A stretch of 64,000 nt of DNA from Peribacillus sp. ACCC06369 (GTDB lineage: Bacteria > Bacillota > Bacilli > Bacillales > DSM-1321). Shown here one piece after another: positions 37,943 to 47,010 of this stretch. A model generated the notes under the pieces. That model was not told the DNA's origin and ran no database searches. It saw nothing but the letters and a program-made list of their open reading frames with translations. The translations under genes and the position numbers were made by a program. Each line of letters begins with the position of its first letter. The first letter of the stretch is position 1. The stretch is taken from contig NZ_JAUCEN010000002.1 of the NCBI RefSeq assembly GCF_030348945.1, positions 2,046,001 to 2,110,000 of the forward strand. The letters are read 5' to 3'.

Positions 37943-38022
37943 TTTAAAAAGGTAAATCATCTGAATGGTAGGTTTAACCTGCTTAACTAACTCCGTTTAA
38001 TTAGTGGGGGTCCTTTACATAA

Positions 38023-38055
38023 TTCTCGTGTTGTCTTGTTAAATTACGAAGGTTT
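38023..38055 (-). repeat. IS110 crumb
   Basis: About 33 bases match the internal part of the IS110 transposase gene at 52414-52446 with five or so differences (shared CGTGTTGTCTTG and ATTACGAAG cores), same orientation as that copy, encoding a NLRNL-x-RQHEN-type segment. It is a tiny leftover of an old element. Confidence 0.5.
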
Positions 38056-38186
38056 GGCATATACTCACTTTTTTCGTGAAGTGTATTTATAGAGAGATTA
38101 CTTGGTACATATGCTTAAATGTGTTTTGGGAATTAGAGTGAATAATCTAATTTTTTTAAAAAAGTAGTAAAAACTATTGTGAAATC

Positions 38187-38229
38187 GTGTAAAAACGTTT
38201 ACACTTGCAATATACTAAATTTAGTATAT
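38187..38229 (+). promoter_or_regulatory. two palindromes in the yhfZ control region
   Basis: GTGTAAAAACGTTTACAC (38187-38204) is an imperfect inverted repeat with a cre-like core. ATATACTAAATTTAGTATAT (38210-38229) is a perfect 20-base palindrome, 24 bases before the yhfZ start. A related 16-base site lies before yhfY (39217-39232). Both placements suit autoregulation by the HTH protein YhfZ; this is inference. Confidence 0.6.
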
Positions 38230-38253
38230 TTAATTTGTTATAGGAAGTTGATT

Positions 38254-39180
38254 ATGTGGGATAAATTTTATTCTAAAAATGGGTTAGCTGCTAAAAATAT
38301 AGCCAAAGTGTTGATAGAACTAGAGATAGGCAAAAGAATACCCCGGGTTTCAGATTTTTGTGAAGTACTTTCATTTGGACGCGGGACCATTCAAAGCGCT
38401 CTTAATTTGTTAGAAGAAATGAAAGCGATTAAATTGGAAGCGCGTGGTCATCTTGGAACCTTTTTATTAGGAAAAGATGATGAGTTGTTACTTGAAATTG
38501 CTGGTATTGCACCTTTGGTTGGATCCATGCCGCTTCCTTATTCACGCAAATATGAAGGGTTGGCAACAGGGTTAGTTGAAGCCTTCGAATCAAAAGGTAA
38601 AAGAATCAATTTAACTTTTATCCGGGGGGGAATTAATCGAATTGAATCCATTCGTATGAAAAGATGCGATTTCGCAGTTGTTTCTAAATTGACTGCAGAA
38701 GCACAAATATTACAGTTTCCAAATTTAAAAATATTCGAAGAGCTTACGCATAATAGTTATGTATCAGCTCATAAAGTGTTTCTGTCTAATTCGAGTGAAA
38801 CTAGAATTAGACAAGGAATGAAAATCGGTTTGGACATTGAATCCCTTGACCAAAGCAGATTAACGTTTGCAGAAGTTGAGGGCATGGACGTTCAGTTAGT
38901 TCATGTAAACTATATGCAGTTGTTTGATATGCTACATGCCAAACAGATAGATGCAACTATTTGGAATGTGGATGAAAAAAAAATGATTGAAACCTTTAGA
39001 GCTGTAGAGTTTCAATCACCTTTAGCTCGGCAATTGTCATTGGACACATCCGAAGCTGTCATAGTTATTGATGGTAACAGGGAAGATGAAATTAAACAAA
39101 AATGGAACTGTGTAACCAAAGAAATGATTCTTAAAGTTCAAGCACTTGTTGAAACAGGAGAAAAGATTCCTCGGTATTAA
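38254..39180 (+). CDS. yhfZ: YhfZ-type transcriptional regulator
   Basis: Regulator of 308 aa, close to the E. coli YhfZ length. A GntR-like winged HTH occupies residues 15-75 (RIPRVSDFCEVLSFGRGTIQ then SALNLLEEMKAI, HLGTFLLG). The rest is a two-lobed ligand-binding domain resembling a solute-binding-protein fold (PLPYSRKYEGLATGL, CDFAVVSKLTAEA, ATIWNVDE). ATG 38254 follows AGGAAG; the longer frame to 38179 would run through the operator palindromes and is not used. First gene of the yhf-like set, same strand as the rest. Confidence 0.85.
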   Translation: MWDKFYSKNGLAAKNIAKVLIELEIGKRIPRVSDFCEVLSFGRGTIQSALNLLEEMKAIKLEARGHLGTFLLGKDDELLLEIAGIAPLVGSMPLPYSRKYEGLATGLVEAFESKGKRINLTFIRGGINRIESIRMKRCDFAVVSKLTAEAQILQFPNLKIFEELTHNSYVSAHKVFLSNSSETRIRQGMKIGLDIESLDQSRLTFAEVEGMDVQLVHVNYMQLFDMLHAKQIDATIWNVDEKKMIETFRAVEFQSPLARQLSLDTSEAVIVIDGNREDEIKQKWNCVTKEMILKVQALVETGEKIPRY

Positions 39181-39216
39181 AAATATCGAGGAAATTTCTA
39201 AAATATTTTTATCAAA

Positions 39217-39232
39217 ATACTAAATACAGTAG
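39217..39232 (+). promoter_or_regulatory. second YhfZ-type operator candidate
   Basis: ATACTAAATACAGTAG matches the central 16 bases of the palindrome at 38210-38229 at 13 positions and lies 16 bases before the yhfY start, in the gap after yhfZ. Confidence 0.5.
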
Positions 39233-39248
39233 ATTGGAGTATGTGAAA

Positions 39249-39614
39249 TTGAATAAAGCAGAAATGAATCAAAAATTAGATATATTAAAAGACAATAAGA
39301 TTATTACCGATTTAGCCTATGACATTACAAACGAAACATTTGATTTAATGTCAGAAAAGTACAAAAAGACCGATTTATCTGAATCCGATATGTTTTGGAC
39401 ACATATGTGCATGGCATTAACAAGGATTCAATGTGAGGAATCTATAGAAGGACCACTTGAAATGATTATGGTAGAAATCAGACAAACACCTTATAAAAAT
39501 GAAATAGAGGAAATTATCAAATTTGTTAATAATAGATTTCCTCAGGGAATTCCTAAAGAAGAACAGGATTATTTCTATCTGCATCTACATCAAGTACTAG
39601 ATAAAAATCAATAG
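39249..39614 (+). CDS. yhfY: YhfY-type PRD-domain protein
   Basis: A 121-aa single PTS-regulation (PRD) domain without a DNA-binding part, as in E. coli YhfY. The conserved PRD His lies in MFWTHMCMALTRI (about residue 50), with a second His pair in YLHLHQVL near the C-terminus. It could transmit the PTS phosphorylation state to YhfZ or to an enzyme of the pathway. TTG 39249 is nine bases past TTGGAG; GTG 39243 and TTG 39234 are alternatives in frame. Confidence 0.75.
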   Translation: MNKAEMNQKLDILKDNKIITDLAYDITNETFDLMSEKYKKTDLSESDMFWTHMCMALTRIQCEESIEGPLEMIMVEIRQTPYKNEIEEIIKFVNNRFPQGIPKEEQDYFYLHLHQVLDKNQ

Positions 39615-39626
39615 GAGGTTTTAATA

Positions 39627-39989
39627 ATGATCAAAATTGTAGTAGGTGGACAGTTAAATAAGCAAACAATCGAAAAGCAAATCAAGGAGTTAGGAGGAAG
39701 TGAGGTTGAAGTAAGTGTTAAGAGTGATTTAGAAGCCGTAATGGCGTTAAAAAATAAACAGGTTGATTATTATGTTGGAGCTTGTGAAACAGGGTCTGGT
39801 GGGGCGCTTGCTATGGCATTAGCACTTTTAGGACATGATCATTGTGTAGCACTTGCTTCCCCAAGTAAAGTTAAGAATCAAGAAGAAATTCTTGAAGAAG
39901 TTAATAGTGGGAAAATCGCTTTTGGCTTTACTGCCCCTTCGTCCGCTAATGTGTTAAAAGCTTTAGTTCCAGCATTACTTAATAAATAA
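39627..39989 (+). CDS. yhfU: YhfU-type protein (DUF2620)
   Basis: Cytoplasmic 120-aa protein of DUF2620, unknown function. It shows an alternating alpha/beta pattern with IVVGGQLNKQTIEKQI at the N-terminus and the family block YYVGACETGSGGALAMALALL (about residues 48-68, small-residue rich), and ends NVLKALVPALL. ATG follows AGGAGGT. It always sits next to the membrane protein YhfT, which suggests a pair; the gap to yhfT is 23 bases. Confidence 0.85.
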   Translation: MIKIVVGGQLNKQTIEKQIKELGGSEVEVSVKSDLEAVMALKNKQVDYYVGACETGSGGALAMALALLGHDHCVALASPSKVKNQEEILEEVNSGKIAFGFTAPSSANVLKALVPALLNK

Positions 39990-40012
39990 AAAAAATATCA
40001 GGGGGAGTACTT

Positions 40013-41311
40013 TTGGATTTTACTATCATGCAACTAATAACCATAGCCGCTCTTGGTTCTATGGGTTCCATTCTTGTTAACCGAGGTGTAGCTGTTTTTA
40101 ATGACGGTTTACGTCCAATTGTTCCAGAGTTTTTAGAAGGCCGCATTACCAGAAAAGAATTGGCAGCAACCAGTTTTGCGTTAAGCTTTGGATTAATTAT
40201 TGGGTTTGGTATCCCGCTATCCATAGGTGCAACAATCATTATTGCGCATAGTATTTTACTTGCATGTGACATTATCGGAATATGGTCACCTGACAATAAA
40301 AAGGGCATAATCATTTCTGGTGTCGTAGGTGCTGTTTATAGTATTGGTGTATGCCTTGGACTACAATTTGTTGTTGATCTTTTTGATAAACTACCTATTA
40401 ACTTCCTTGACTCTTTAAGTCTAGTAGGTACACCTATTATTATTGCATTTACTGTATTCCCTGCTGTAGCCGTAGGTTACCAGCATGGTTTTAAGAAGGC
40501 TGTAATTACTGCTAGCATTACATTTATTTCTTATCTATTGTTCGCTCGCTTTGGAACTTTTACTATTTCAAGCTACAAAATTGCATTAAGTCCTGAAGGA
40601 ATGTCTTTATTATTTGGGATGTTTATGATGGTTTATTTTGCAGCAAGAGTAAAAGGTGGGGAAGGTACTACAAACGCAGATTTAGTTAATATATTTACAG
40701 AACGCGTGAACAGAATTAAAAAAAATCGCTGGTTGCTTGCGATTATGGGTGGCTTGGTTGCATTAGTTTCAGCCCAGATGATTCTTGCGGTTGACGCGAT
40801 GCCACAAGCTTTAATTAATGATGGGAAATACTCGGAAGCAGCAATAGCAACTTTAGCACGTGCCATAGGATTTATACCTTTAGTATTCTCGACTGCCATT
40901 GTGACAGGTGTATATGGATTAGCCGGTACAACTATGGTGTTTGTGGTAGGGATCATTTTTAGAGAAATGCCGATTCTAGCATTTTTTGTTGGTGCAGTCG
41001 TTATGTATGGGGAAGTTATGCTGTTATCTGTTGTTACAAAAAGCATGGATAAATTGCCTGGTGTACGAGAAATGGGAGAACACATTCGTACGTCCTTAGC
41101 TGATGTTCTCGGGATGGCTATCTTAATTGGTAGTGCGATGGCAGGAGAAAAAATTGCACCAGGAATGGGCTTCTTCTGGGTAATGGGCTTTTATCTGCTT
41201 AATCGTATAGCGAAAAAGCCATTAGTGGAATTAGCAGTTGGACCAGTAGGGGTTATTGCCTTAGGTATCTTAGTGAATATTCTTCATTTATTTGGTTTAT
41301 GGTCTAAATAA
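40013..41311 (+). CDS. yhfT: YhfT-type integral membrane protein, probable transporter
   Basis: Membrane protein of 432 aa with about eleven or twelve helices, close to E. coli YhfT length. The N-terminus reads TIAALGSMGSILVNRGVAVF, and a cytoplasmic loop at about 220 is rich in Lys/Arg (ERVNRIKKNRW). No known transporter family signature is visible. With YhfU it is the only candidate uptake system in the operon, since there is no ABC or PTS gene. Start TTG 40013 follows GGGGGAG. Confidence 0.83.
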   Translation: MDFTIMQLITIAALGSMGSILVNRGVAVFNDGLRPIVPEFLEGRITRKELAATSFALSFGLIIGFGIPLSIGATIIIAHSILLACDIIGIWSPDNKKGIIISGVVGAVYSIGVCLGLQFVVDLFDKLPINFLDSLSLVGTPIIIAFTVFPAVAVGYQHGFKKAVITASITFISYLLFARFGTFTISSYKIALSPEGMSLLFGMFMMVYFAARVKGGEGTTNADLVNIFTERVNRIKKNRWLLAIMGGLVALVSAQMILAVDAMPQALINDGKYSEAAIATLARAIGFIPLVFSTAIVTGVYGLAGTTMVFVVGIIFREMPILAFFVGAVVMYGEVMLLSVVTKSMDKLPGVREMGEHIRTSLADVLGMAILIGSAMAGEKIAPGMGFFWVMGFYLLNRIAKKPLVELAVGPVGVIALGILVNILHLFGLWSK

Positions 41312-41320
41312 AGGAAAAGA

Positions 41321-41369
41321 GAATACCTCTTCCGTGATTATTTTAAAGATAATAATGGGGGAGGTATTC
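41321..41369 (+). terminator. long hairpin between yhfT and php
   Basis: GAATACCTCTTCC (41321-41333) pairs with GGGGGAGGTATTC (41357-41369), with an inner ATTATTTTAAAGATAATAAT stem. There is no T run after it. It could be a weak attenuator, an mRNA-processing site or a stabiliser dividing the operon into regulator/transport and enzyme halves. Confidence 0.5.
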
Positions 41370-41451
41370 ATTAGTTAATAGAAACTACGCATCTAATTAT
41401 CAACAAAACTAAATCAATTCAATCAAAATTTTATGAAAGAAAGTGATTTTA

Positions 41452-42327
41452 GTGTTAATGGACGGTATTACTCTTATGCACGAACATACTACGATTGATT
41501 TATCAGAAGTTAAAAATACAGAGGATTGTCAACTTGATGTCTTTAGTGAAACTTTAAAAGAATACAAAAAATTATATGAAAAGGGTGTTAGAAACATTGT
41601 AGATGTAACCGTTTTTGGAATGGGAAGGAATATCCCGTTTGTCCAAAAGATAGCTGAAGAAAGTGGCATCAACATTATTTATTCTACTGGTTTTTATCAA
41701 GAGGAATTTTATCCAATCCAGGTATTTCGTGAAACACGGGAACAATTAGTTGAAAGAATGATTAATGAAATCAACCATGGAATTAAGGGAACGGGAGTAA
41801 AAGCAGAAATCATTGGTGAAATCGGAACAAGCTATAACGTATGGACAGATACAGAGAAAAAAGTGTTTGAAGCGGTTGTAATTGCCCATCAAGAAACCAA
41901 AAAACCTATAACCACTCATACCTCAATTGGTACATTGGGACATGAACAAGTAGACTTCTTTAAAAAGCATAATGTCGACTTAAATCGTGTTGTTATTGGT
42001 CATGTTGATTTAACTGGGGATGCTGATTATATATTGAAAATGTTAAAAGATGGTGTTTATGTTGAGTTTGATACTGTAGGAAAAGAGAGCTATATGCCTG
42101 ACCGAACACGTGCAGAAATCTTGAAAAAAATTCAGGATGCAGGATATATCGATCATGTTTTCCTTTCAATGGATATCACAAGAAAATCACATCTGGAATA
42201 TAAAGGTGGGCTAGGTTACAACTTTTTACTAGACTCCTTCATTCCTTTACTTACTAGCCATGGACTAACAGATGATTCTATTGAAAAAATGTTAGTCACA
42301 AATCCCTTGGTATTTATGAATCAATGA
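41452..42327 (+). CDS. php: Php-type phosphotriesterase-homology protein
   Basis: Metal-dependent hydrolase of the amidohydrolase superfamily, about 291 aa, very like E. coli Php. Ligands in order: MHEH (first two His), EIIGEIGTS (bridging Glu, about residue 124), TTHTSIGT, VIGHVDLTGD and SMDITRKSH with the catalytic Asp. The family includes lactonases and esterases; E. coli Php has no proven natural substrate. GTG 41452 is eight bases past a GAAAGTGAT site; GTG 41443 and ATG 41458 are also in frame. The next gene starts 9 bases after its stop. Confidence 0.85.
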   Translation: MLMDGITLMHEHTTIDLSEVKNTEDCQLDVFSETLKEYKKLYEKGVRNIVDVTVFGMGRNIPFVQKIAEESGINIIYSTGFYQEEFYPIQVFRETREQLVERMINEINHGIKGTGVKAEIIGEIGTSYNVWTDTEKKVFEAVVIAHQETKKPITTHTSIGTLGHEQVDFFKKHNVDLNRVVIGHVDLTGDADYILKMLKDGVYVEFDTVGKESYMPDRTRAEILKKIQDAGYIDHVFLSMDITRKSHLEYKGGLGYNFLLDSFIPLLTSHGLTDDSIEKMLVTNPLVFMNQ

Positions 42328-42336
42328 GGTGATAAA

Positions 42337-43446
42337 ATGCAAACATTCCCTTTAAAAAGTCTTTCAATGGAAGAAGCCCAACAAAAGCAATTTCAGTTAA
42401 TTGATATCATTACTCGTTATTTTCGAGGTGATGAAATACTTTCGCTTGGAGATTTAGGTGTTGTGAGAGGTGTGAATAAACCCCAATATACAAAAAAGGT
42501 AGAAGAAATATTGGCAGATTTTTTTCATGTCGAAAGAGCCTTGTTTGTACGAGGCGCAGGAACTGGAGCACTACGATATGGTTTTATGAGTTTTTTGAAA
42601 CCAGGCGACCAAATCTTGGTCCATGACGCACCCATTTATCCAACAAGCAAGACAACGCTAGATAGCATGGGGATAGAAGCGATATTTGTTGACTTTCATC
42701 AAAAAGAGAAAGTGAAAAAAGTGATTCAACTTCATCCTGAATTAAAAGGCGCACTCATTCAACATACACGTCAAAAAATGGATGATCATTACGATATAGG
42801 CAAAGTCATTGGGCACATTCGTTCAATGAATCCTTCTCTTTACATCCTTACTGATGATAATTATGCAACAATGAAAGTAGAACAAGTAGGGGTTCAAGCT
42901 GGTGCTGATTTGACAACCTTCTCATTATTTAAATTGTTAGGTCCAGAAGGAATCGGTCTCATAATTGGTAAGGCAGACTTGATTAGAAAAATAGAAAAAA
43001 TGAACTACTCTGGTGGTAGCCAGGTACAAGGTTATGAGGCGCTAGAAGCTTTACGTGGGCTTGTCTATGCTCCAGTTATGTTAGCCATTCAAGCTGAAGT
43101 AAATGAAAAATTAGTATCAAATCTTAATCAAGGGATAGTAACAGGTGTAAAACGTGCTTTCTTAGCAAATGCGCAATCAAAAGTAGTATTAGTAGAGCTA
43201 ACGGAACCAATCGCAGAAGACGTACTCCATTATGCAAACGAACTTGGGGCAGCCCCGTATCCAGTAGGTGCCGAATCCAAGTATGAATTTGTTCCTATGT
43301 TCTATAGAGTTTCAAATACCTTTCTTACATCAGATCCTACTTTAAATAAAAAAATGATTCGGATCAATCCACTAAGAAGTGGAACAGATACGATTATCAG
43401 GATATTAACGCAATCCATTCATAAGGCTCAAGCTAAAAGTCAGTGA
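42337..43446 (+). CDS. yhfS: YhfS-type PLP enzyme (fold type I, aminotransferase/lyase-like)
   Basis: PLP-dependent enzyme of 369 aa. The cofactor Lys is in TTFSLFKLLGPEGIGLI (about residue 204), with the upstream DDNYAT aspartate that holds the pyridine ring and the N-terminal GAGTGALRYG loop that grips the phosphate. The reaction is unknown; transamination or beta/gamma-elimination on an amino-acid-like substrate is possible. ATG follows GAGGTGATAAA. It lies between php and yhfW as in the E. coli-type set. Confidence 0.85.
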   Translation: MQTFPLKSLSMEEAQQKQFQLIDIITRYFRGDEILSLGDLGVVRGVNKPQYTKKVEEILADFFHVERALFVRGAGTGALRYGFMSFLKPGDQILVHDAPIYPTSKTTLDSMGIEAIFVDFHQKEKVKKVIQLHPELKGALIQHTRQKMDDHYDIGKVIGHIRSMNPSLYILTDDNYATMKVEQVGVQAGADLTTFSLFKLLGPEGIGLIIGKADLIRKIEKMNYSGGSQVQGYEALEALRGLVYAPVMLAIQAEVNEKLVSNLNQGIVTGVKRAFLANAQSKVVLVELTEPIAEDVLHYANELGAAPYPVGAESKYEFVPMFYRVSNTFLTSDPTLNKKMIRINPLRSGTDTIIRILTQSIHKAQAKSQ

Positions 43447-43486
43447 CTTTTGGGTCAGACTGCACTAGATGGAGGAGTAATAACTA

Positions 43487-44707
43487 ATGAATAAAAGAGT
43501 AATCGTTATAATTTTAGACAGTTTAGGTGTTGGTTATATGGATGATGCAGTAGAATATCATCCCCAAGATGTTGGTGCAAACACCTTTTATCACATTTTA
43601 GATGCCGTTCCATCACTTCGGATTCCTACTTTTGAAAAGTTAGGAATTAATAAAGTCCTGAATCATCCAAGTTTAGAAAAGAAAGAAAACCTGGCCAGCT
43701 ACGGTGTATTAAAACTTATGCACCATGGTGCTGATAGTTATGAAGGTCATAATGAAATAATGGGCTCAAAGCCTAAAAAGGCCTATCTTGCCCCTTTTAT
43801 CGATAATATGACTGAAGTTCGAACTGCCCTTGAATTAGATGGCTATAAAGTAAATATTCCTAATCGGGATCTCCCCTATTTATTGGTGAATGATTTGGTC
43901 ATCGTCGCAGATAACATTGAGACTGATTTTGGACAAATTTATAATGTGAGTGCGCCGCTGGACAATATATCCTTTGAGGAAGTTCTAAAAATAGGCGAAT
44001 GTGTTCGGAGAAATGTGAGGGTCAATCGAGTAATTGCGCTAGGCGGTGAGAACGTAACACCTGAACACCTACAAAATTCAGTGGAACTTCGTGAAGATGG
44101 ATTGGTTGGGGTTAACTCACCAAAGTCAAATGTATATAAAAAGGGATATCAAGTTCGGCACTTAGGGTTTGGCATTTTACCTGATCAACAATTGCCAACT
44201 TTGGCTGTTAAAGAGGGAGTAGAAGTTTCTCTCGTGGGTAAAATGCAGGATGTGATCTATTGTGAAGGGGCAAATAAATTCCCTGGTGTTGATACTGAAC
44301 AAGTAATGAAGGATATCCTAAATCAAATGGACCATGTTCAAAATGGATTAATTGCTGCAACTATACAGGAAACAGATTTAGCTGGGCATGCTCAAGATCC
44401 AGAGCGCTATGCTAACCGGATTTCGTTAGTAGATCAATATTTAGCAACAATAGTAGAAAAAATGACGGAACAAGATTTACTAATCATAAGTGCAGATCAT
44501 GGAAACGATCCTACCATCGGCCATAGCCAGCATACACGAGAAAAAGCATTTTTGTTAGTCTATAATAAATTGCTTAAACCAATGAATCTTGGAGAAAGAG
44601 AAACACTTTCTGATATAGCTGCAACAGCGGCTGAATATTTAGGGCTTGATGCCACTGAAAACGGGACGAGTCTTTACAATATCAAGGAAAGTAACAAAGG
44701 AAATTAG
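43487..44707 (+). CDS. yhfW: YhfW-type phosphomutase-like metalloenzyme
   Basis: Member of the alkaline phosphatase/phosphopentomutase superfamily, 406 aa. Metal motifs: VIIILDSLGVGYMDDA near the N-terminus, the region after HGADSYEGHNEIMGS (with the acceptor position near residue 92), DLAGHAQDPERY (about 300) and ISADHGNDPTIGHSQHTRE (about 338). This resembles DeoB, so it may move a phosphate within a sugar or sugar-like phosphate. ATG follows ATGGAGGAG. Stop lies 15 bases before yhfX. Confidence 0.85.
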   Translation: MNKRVIVIILDSLGVGYMDDAVEYHPQDVGANTFYHILDAVPSLRIPTFEKLGINKVLNHPSLEKKENLASYGVLKLMHHGADSYEGHNEIMGSKPKKAYLAPFIDNMTEVRTALELDGYKVNIPNRDLPYLLVNDLVIVADNIETDFGQIYNVSAPLDNISFEEVLKIGECVRRNVRVNRVIALGGENVTPEHLQNSVELREDGLVGVNSPKSNVYKKGYQVRHLGFGILPDQQLPTLAVKEGVEVSLVGKMQDVIYCEGANKFPGVDTEQVMKDILNQMDHVQNGLIAATIQETDLAGHAQDPERYANRISLVDQYLATIVEKMTEQDLLIISADHGNDPTIGHSQHTREKAFLLVYNKLLKPMNLGERETLSDIAATAAEYLGLDATENGTSLYNIKESNKGN

Positions 44708-44722
44708 ATTGGAGAGATATTA

Positions 44723-45874
44723 ATGTTTTTAGACATAACTCAACAACGCAATCCGAAGTTAATAGAAGCTTCCTTAGAACTACATCAACAAGGCGCTATT
44801 TCTCCAAATACGTACGTACTAGATCTGGATACCATAAAATCGAATGCTACTCTTTTAGCCAGAGAAGCCAAAAAACAGGATATTGAATTATTGTTTATGT
44901 CCAAACAATTCGGTCGAAATCCGTTGGTAGCTAAAGCTATTGTTGCGGCAGGAATTGAAAAAGCAGTGGCTGTGGATCCGTGGGAAGCCCTCACTCTCAG
45001 CAAAAATGGAATTAAAATTGGTCATGTTGGACATCTTGTTCAATTGCCAAAAAGAATGATACCGAAGATTTTAAATATCGAACCCGATTTTATCACCGTT
45101 TTTAGCTATGAAAATGCAAAGAATGTTAGTGATGCTGCAAAACTGGTGGGAAGAATCCAAAAAATTTTCTTGCGCATTGCAAACATTGGTGACTTTATTT
45201 ATAACGGTCAAGAGGGTGGTTTTACTCTTCATCAGCTCCAGGAAGAAGTAAAGAAACTTGAAGAGTTGGATGGTATTGTTATAGCGGGATTAACGAGTTT
45301 TCCTTGCATATTAATACAAAACGATACTCCTGCCGTTACACAGAATGTCAAGTCGATGCAACTGGCAAAAGAATTGCTTCAGCAAAGAGGACATCAACAT
45401 TTGCAGATGAATATGCCGAGTGCAACTTCCGTATCAACGATACAATTGTTAAAAGAAAACGGAGCAACTCAAGGAGAGCCAGGACACGCTCTTACTGGTA
45501 CGACCCCTTTACACGCAATCCAACATTTAGAAGAAAGACCAGCAATGACATACGTTTCTGAAGTTTCTCATTTTTATCAAGATCGAGCTATTGTCTTTGG
45601 AGGCGGTTTTTATCCGCGTTCCCATATGCAAAATGCTTTTGTAGGGAAAAATATAAATAGTTTGAAAAAAGTGCCTATCATAGTAAATGACCCCTCCAAT
45701 ATCGATTACTATGGAACATTAAATACACGTGATGTCAAAATTGGTGACACTGCCATATTTGCTTTTCGTACTCAAATATTTGTCACTCATGCCCAAATAG
45801 CAATTGTAAAAAATCTTTCAACTAAACCGGAACTTCTTGGGATTTATGATGCAACTGGTAATTTAGTAAATTAA
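44723..45874 (+). CDS. yhfX: YhfX-type PLP enzyme (alanine racemase fold)
   Basis: PLP enzyme of 383 aa with an alanine-racemase-like TIM barrel. The cofactor Lys is in LLFMSKQFGRNPLVAKAI (about residue 56), preceded by NTYVLDLDTIKSNATLLA. The C-terminal beta domain reads YYGTLNTRDVKIGDTAIFAF with IFVTHAQIAIV. It may racemise or decarboxylate an amino-acid-like intermediate. It is the last yhf gene, ATG after TTGGAGAG. Only a weak hairpin (GGGCTAAGCCC near 45943) separates it from the next gene. Confidence 0.85.
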   Translation: MFLDITQQRNPKLIEASLELHQQGAISPNTYVLDLDTIKSNATLLAREAKKQDIELLFMSKQFGRNPLVAKAIVAAGIEKAVAVDPWEALTLSKNGIKIGHVGHLVQLPKRMIPKILNIEPDFITVFSYENAKNVSDAAKLVGRIQKIFLRIANIGDFIYNGQEGGFTLHQLQEEVKKLEELDGIVIAGLTSFPCILIQNDTPAVTQNVKSMQLAKELLQQRGHQHLQMNMPSATSVSTIQLLKENGATQGEPGHALTGTTPLHAIQHLEERPAMTYVSEVSHFYQDRAIVFGGGFYPRSHMQNAFVGKNINSLKKVPIIVNDPSNIDYYGTLNTRDVKIGDTAIFAFRTQIFVTHAQIAIVKNLSTKPELLGIYDATGNLVN

Positions 45875-46022
45875 GAGAAAAAGGCGCTAAACTTTAAATA
45901 AGTTGAAGACTCAATGATACATTAACTTCTTTTAACTTGTGGGCTAAGCCCCCTTCTTCCTACTCGCCTGTATATCCAATGACATAGGCAGTGGGTCCAC
46001 CATAATAAGGATGTGTGATAGT

Positions 46023-46772
46023 ATGTATCGAATTGTTTTTCTGGATATTGATGGAACTATTTTAAACTCTAATGAACAACTTGAAGAAAGACTCATTGAA
46101 AACATCATTAAGTTACAACAAAAGGGTATATTGGTAGCTTTAGCTTCAGGAAGATCTTTGGTTGCTTCAAAAATATATGGAGAAAAATTTAGATGCTCGA
46201 TATATGTAACATACAATGGGAGCTTTGTCATTTCGAATAATGAGGTATTATATGATGTCAAAATACCATCACAGTTAGCTTTTAATTTATGCAGCAAAAC
46301 GAAAGAATACAATGGTGCTTATTTTCATTTTTCATATAAGACTTCCCGTTCGAATCGTCCCCAGCCTGATATTGAACATTTACTGCCACAAGCTACACAA
46401 TCTAATCTTACTGATACAAATCGCGACGCTCACCGCTTAGCCCTTTATCTTGATTCTACTAAAGACCGTGAATCCCTTAGAGCTGAAATAACGGATGAAT
46501 ATGTTTTTGATGAAGGCAATCGATTGGAAGTTTATCCGGTTGGATCTAAATGGTCTGGCATTATACCTATCTTGAATCGGCTGGGAATTTCTGCGAGTGA
46601 AGTAGTGGCAATTGGTAATGGCATAAATGATATAGAGATGCTAGAAGCAGCCGGATTAGGAATCGCTATGGGAAACTCACCTGATTACGTAAAAAAATGT
46701 GCGAATTTGATAACTGAGGATAATGATCACGATGGTGTTGCATTAGCATTAGAAGAAATATTTAATTTATAA
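46023..46772 (+). CDS. HAD-IIB (Cof-type) sugar phosphatase
   Basis: Cytoplasmic phosphatase of about 250 aa. HAD motif I is FLDIDGTIL (nucleophile and acid Asp near the N-terminus), motif II LASGRS, motif III the lysine in GSKWSGI, motif IV VAIGNGINDIEML with GIAMGNSPDYVK. It is slightly short for the Cof family, with a reduced cap. ATG 46023 opens directly with the YRIVFLDIDGT strand; ATG 46011 is an alternative in frame. It follows yhfX by about 150 bases and may act on a sugar phosphate in the same pathway. Confidence 0.8.
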   Translation: MYRIVFLDIDGTILNSNEQLEERLIENIIKLQQKGILVALASGRSLVASKIYGEKFRCSIYVTYNGSFVISNNEVLYDVKIPSQLAFNLCSKTKEYNGAYFHFSYKTSRSNRPQPDIEHLLPQATQSNLTDTNRDAHRLALYLDSTKDRESLRAEITDEYVFDEGNRLEVYPVGSKWSGIIPILNRLGISASEVVAIGNGINDIEMLEAAGLGIAMGNSPDYVKKCANLITEDNDHDGVALALEEIFNL

Positions 46773-47010
46773 GCCATTAATCAATAAGTAACAAACCATG
46801 GTAATGGTCCCACGGTCGAACCCTAATGGGAACACCTACTTATAAATAGTTTGCAAAAAATAAAAATAGTTATTGGAAATAAAGAAGCGTTATAGATACC
46901 TCAGCAATCTTAGGCAACTTGGAAAGTGTATGAGACCTGAGTTCGATAATAGTATTTAAAGGAACGTAGGATAAAACGATAATTTTTTCTAAAAATTTAG
47001 GAGTGTTAAG

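Noticed and set aside
37736..37990. 84-codon open frame after hisJ
   Set aside because: It runs through a terminator hairpin and has no ribosome site.
38179..38253. longer N-terminus for yhfZ
   Set aside because: The extension would translate two palindromic operator-like sequences; ATG 38254 has a ribosome site and fits the family start.
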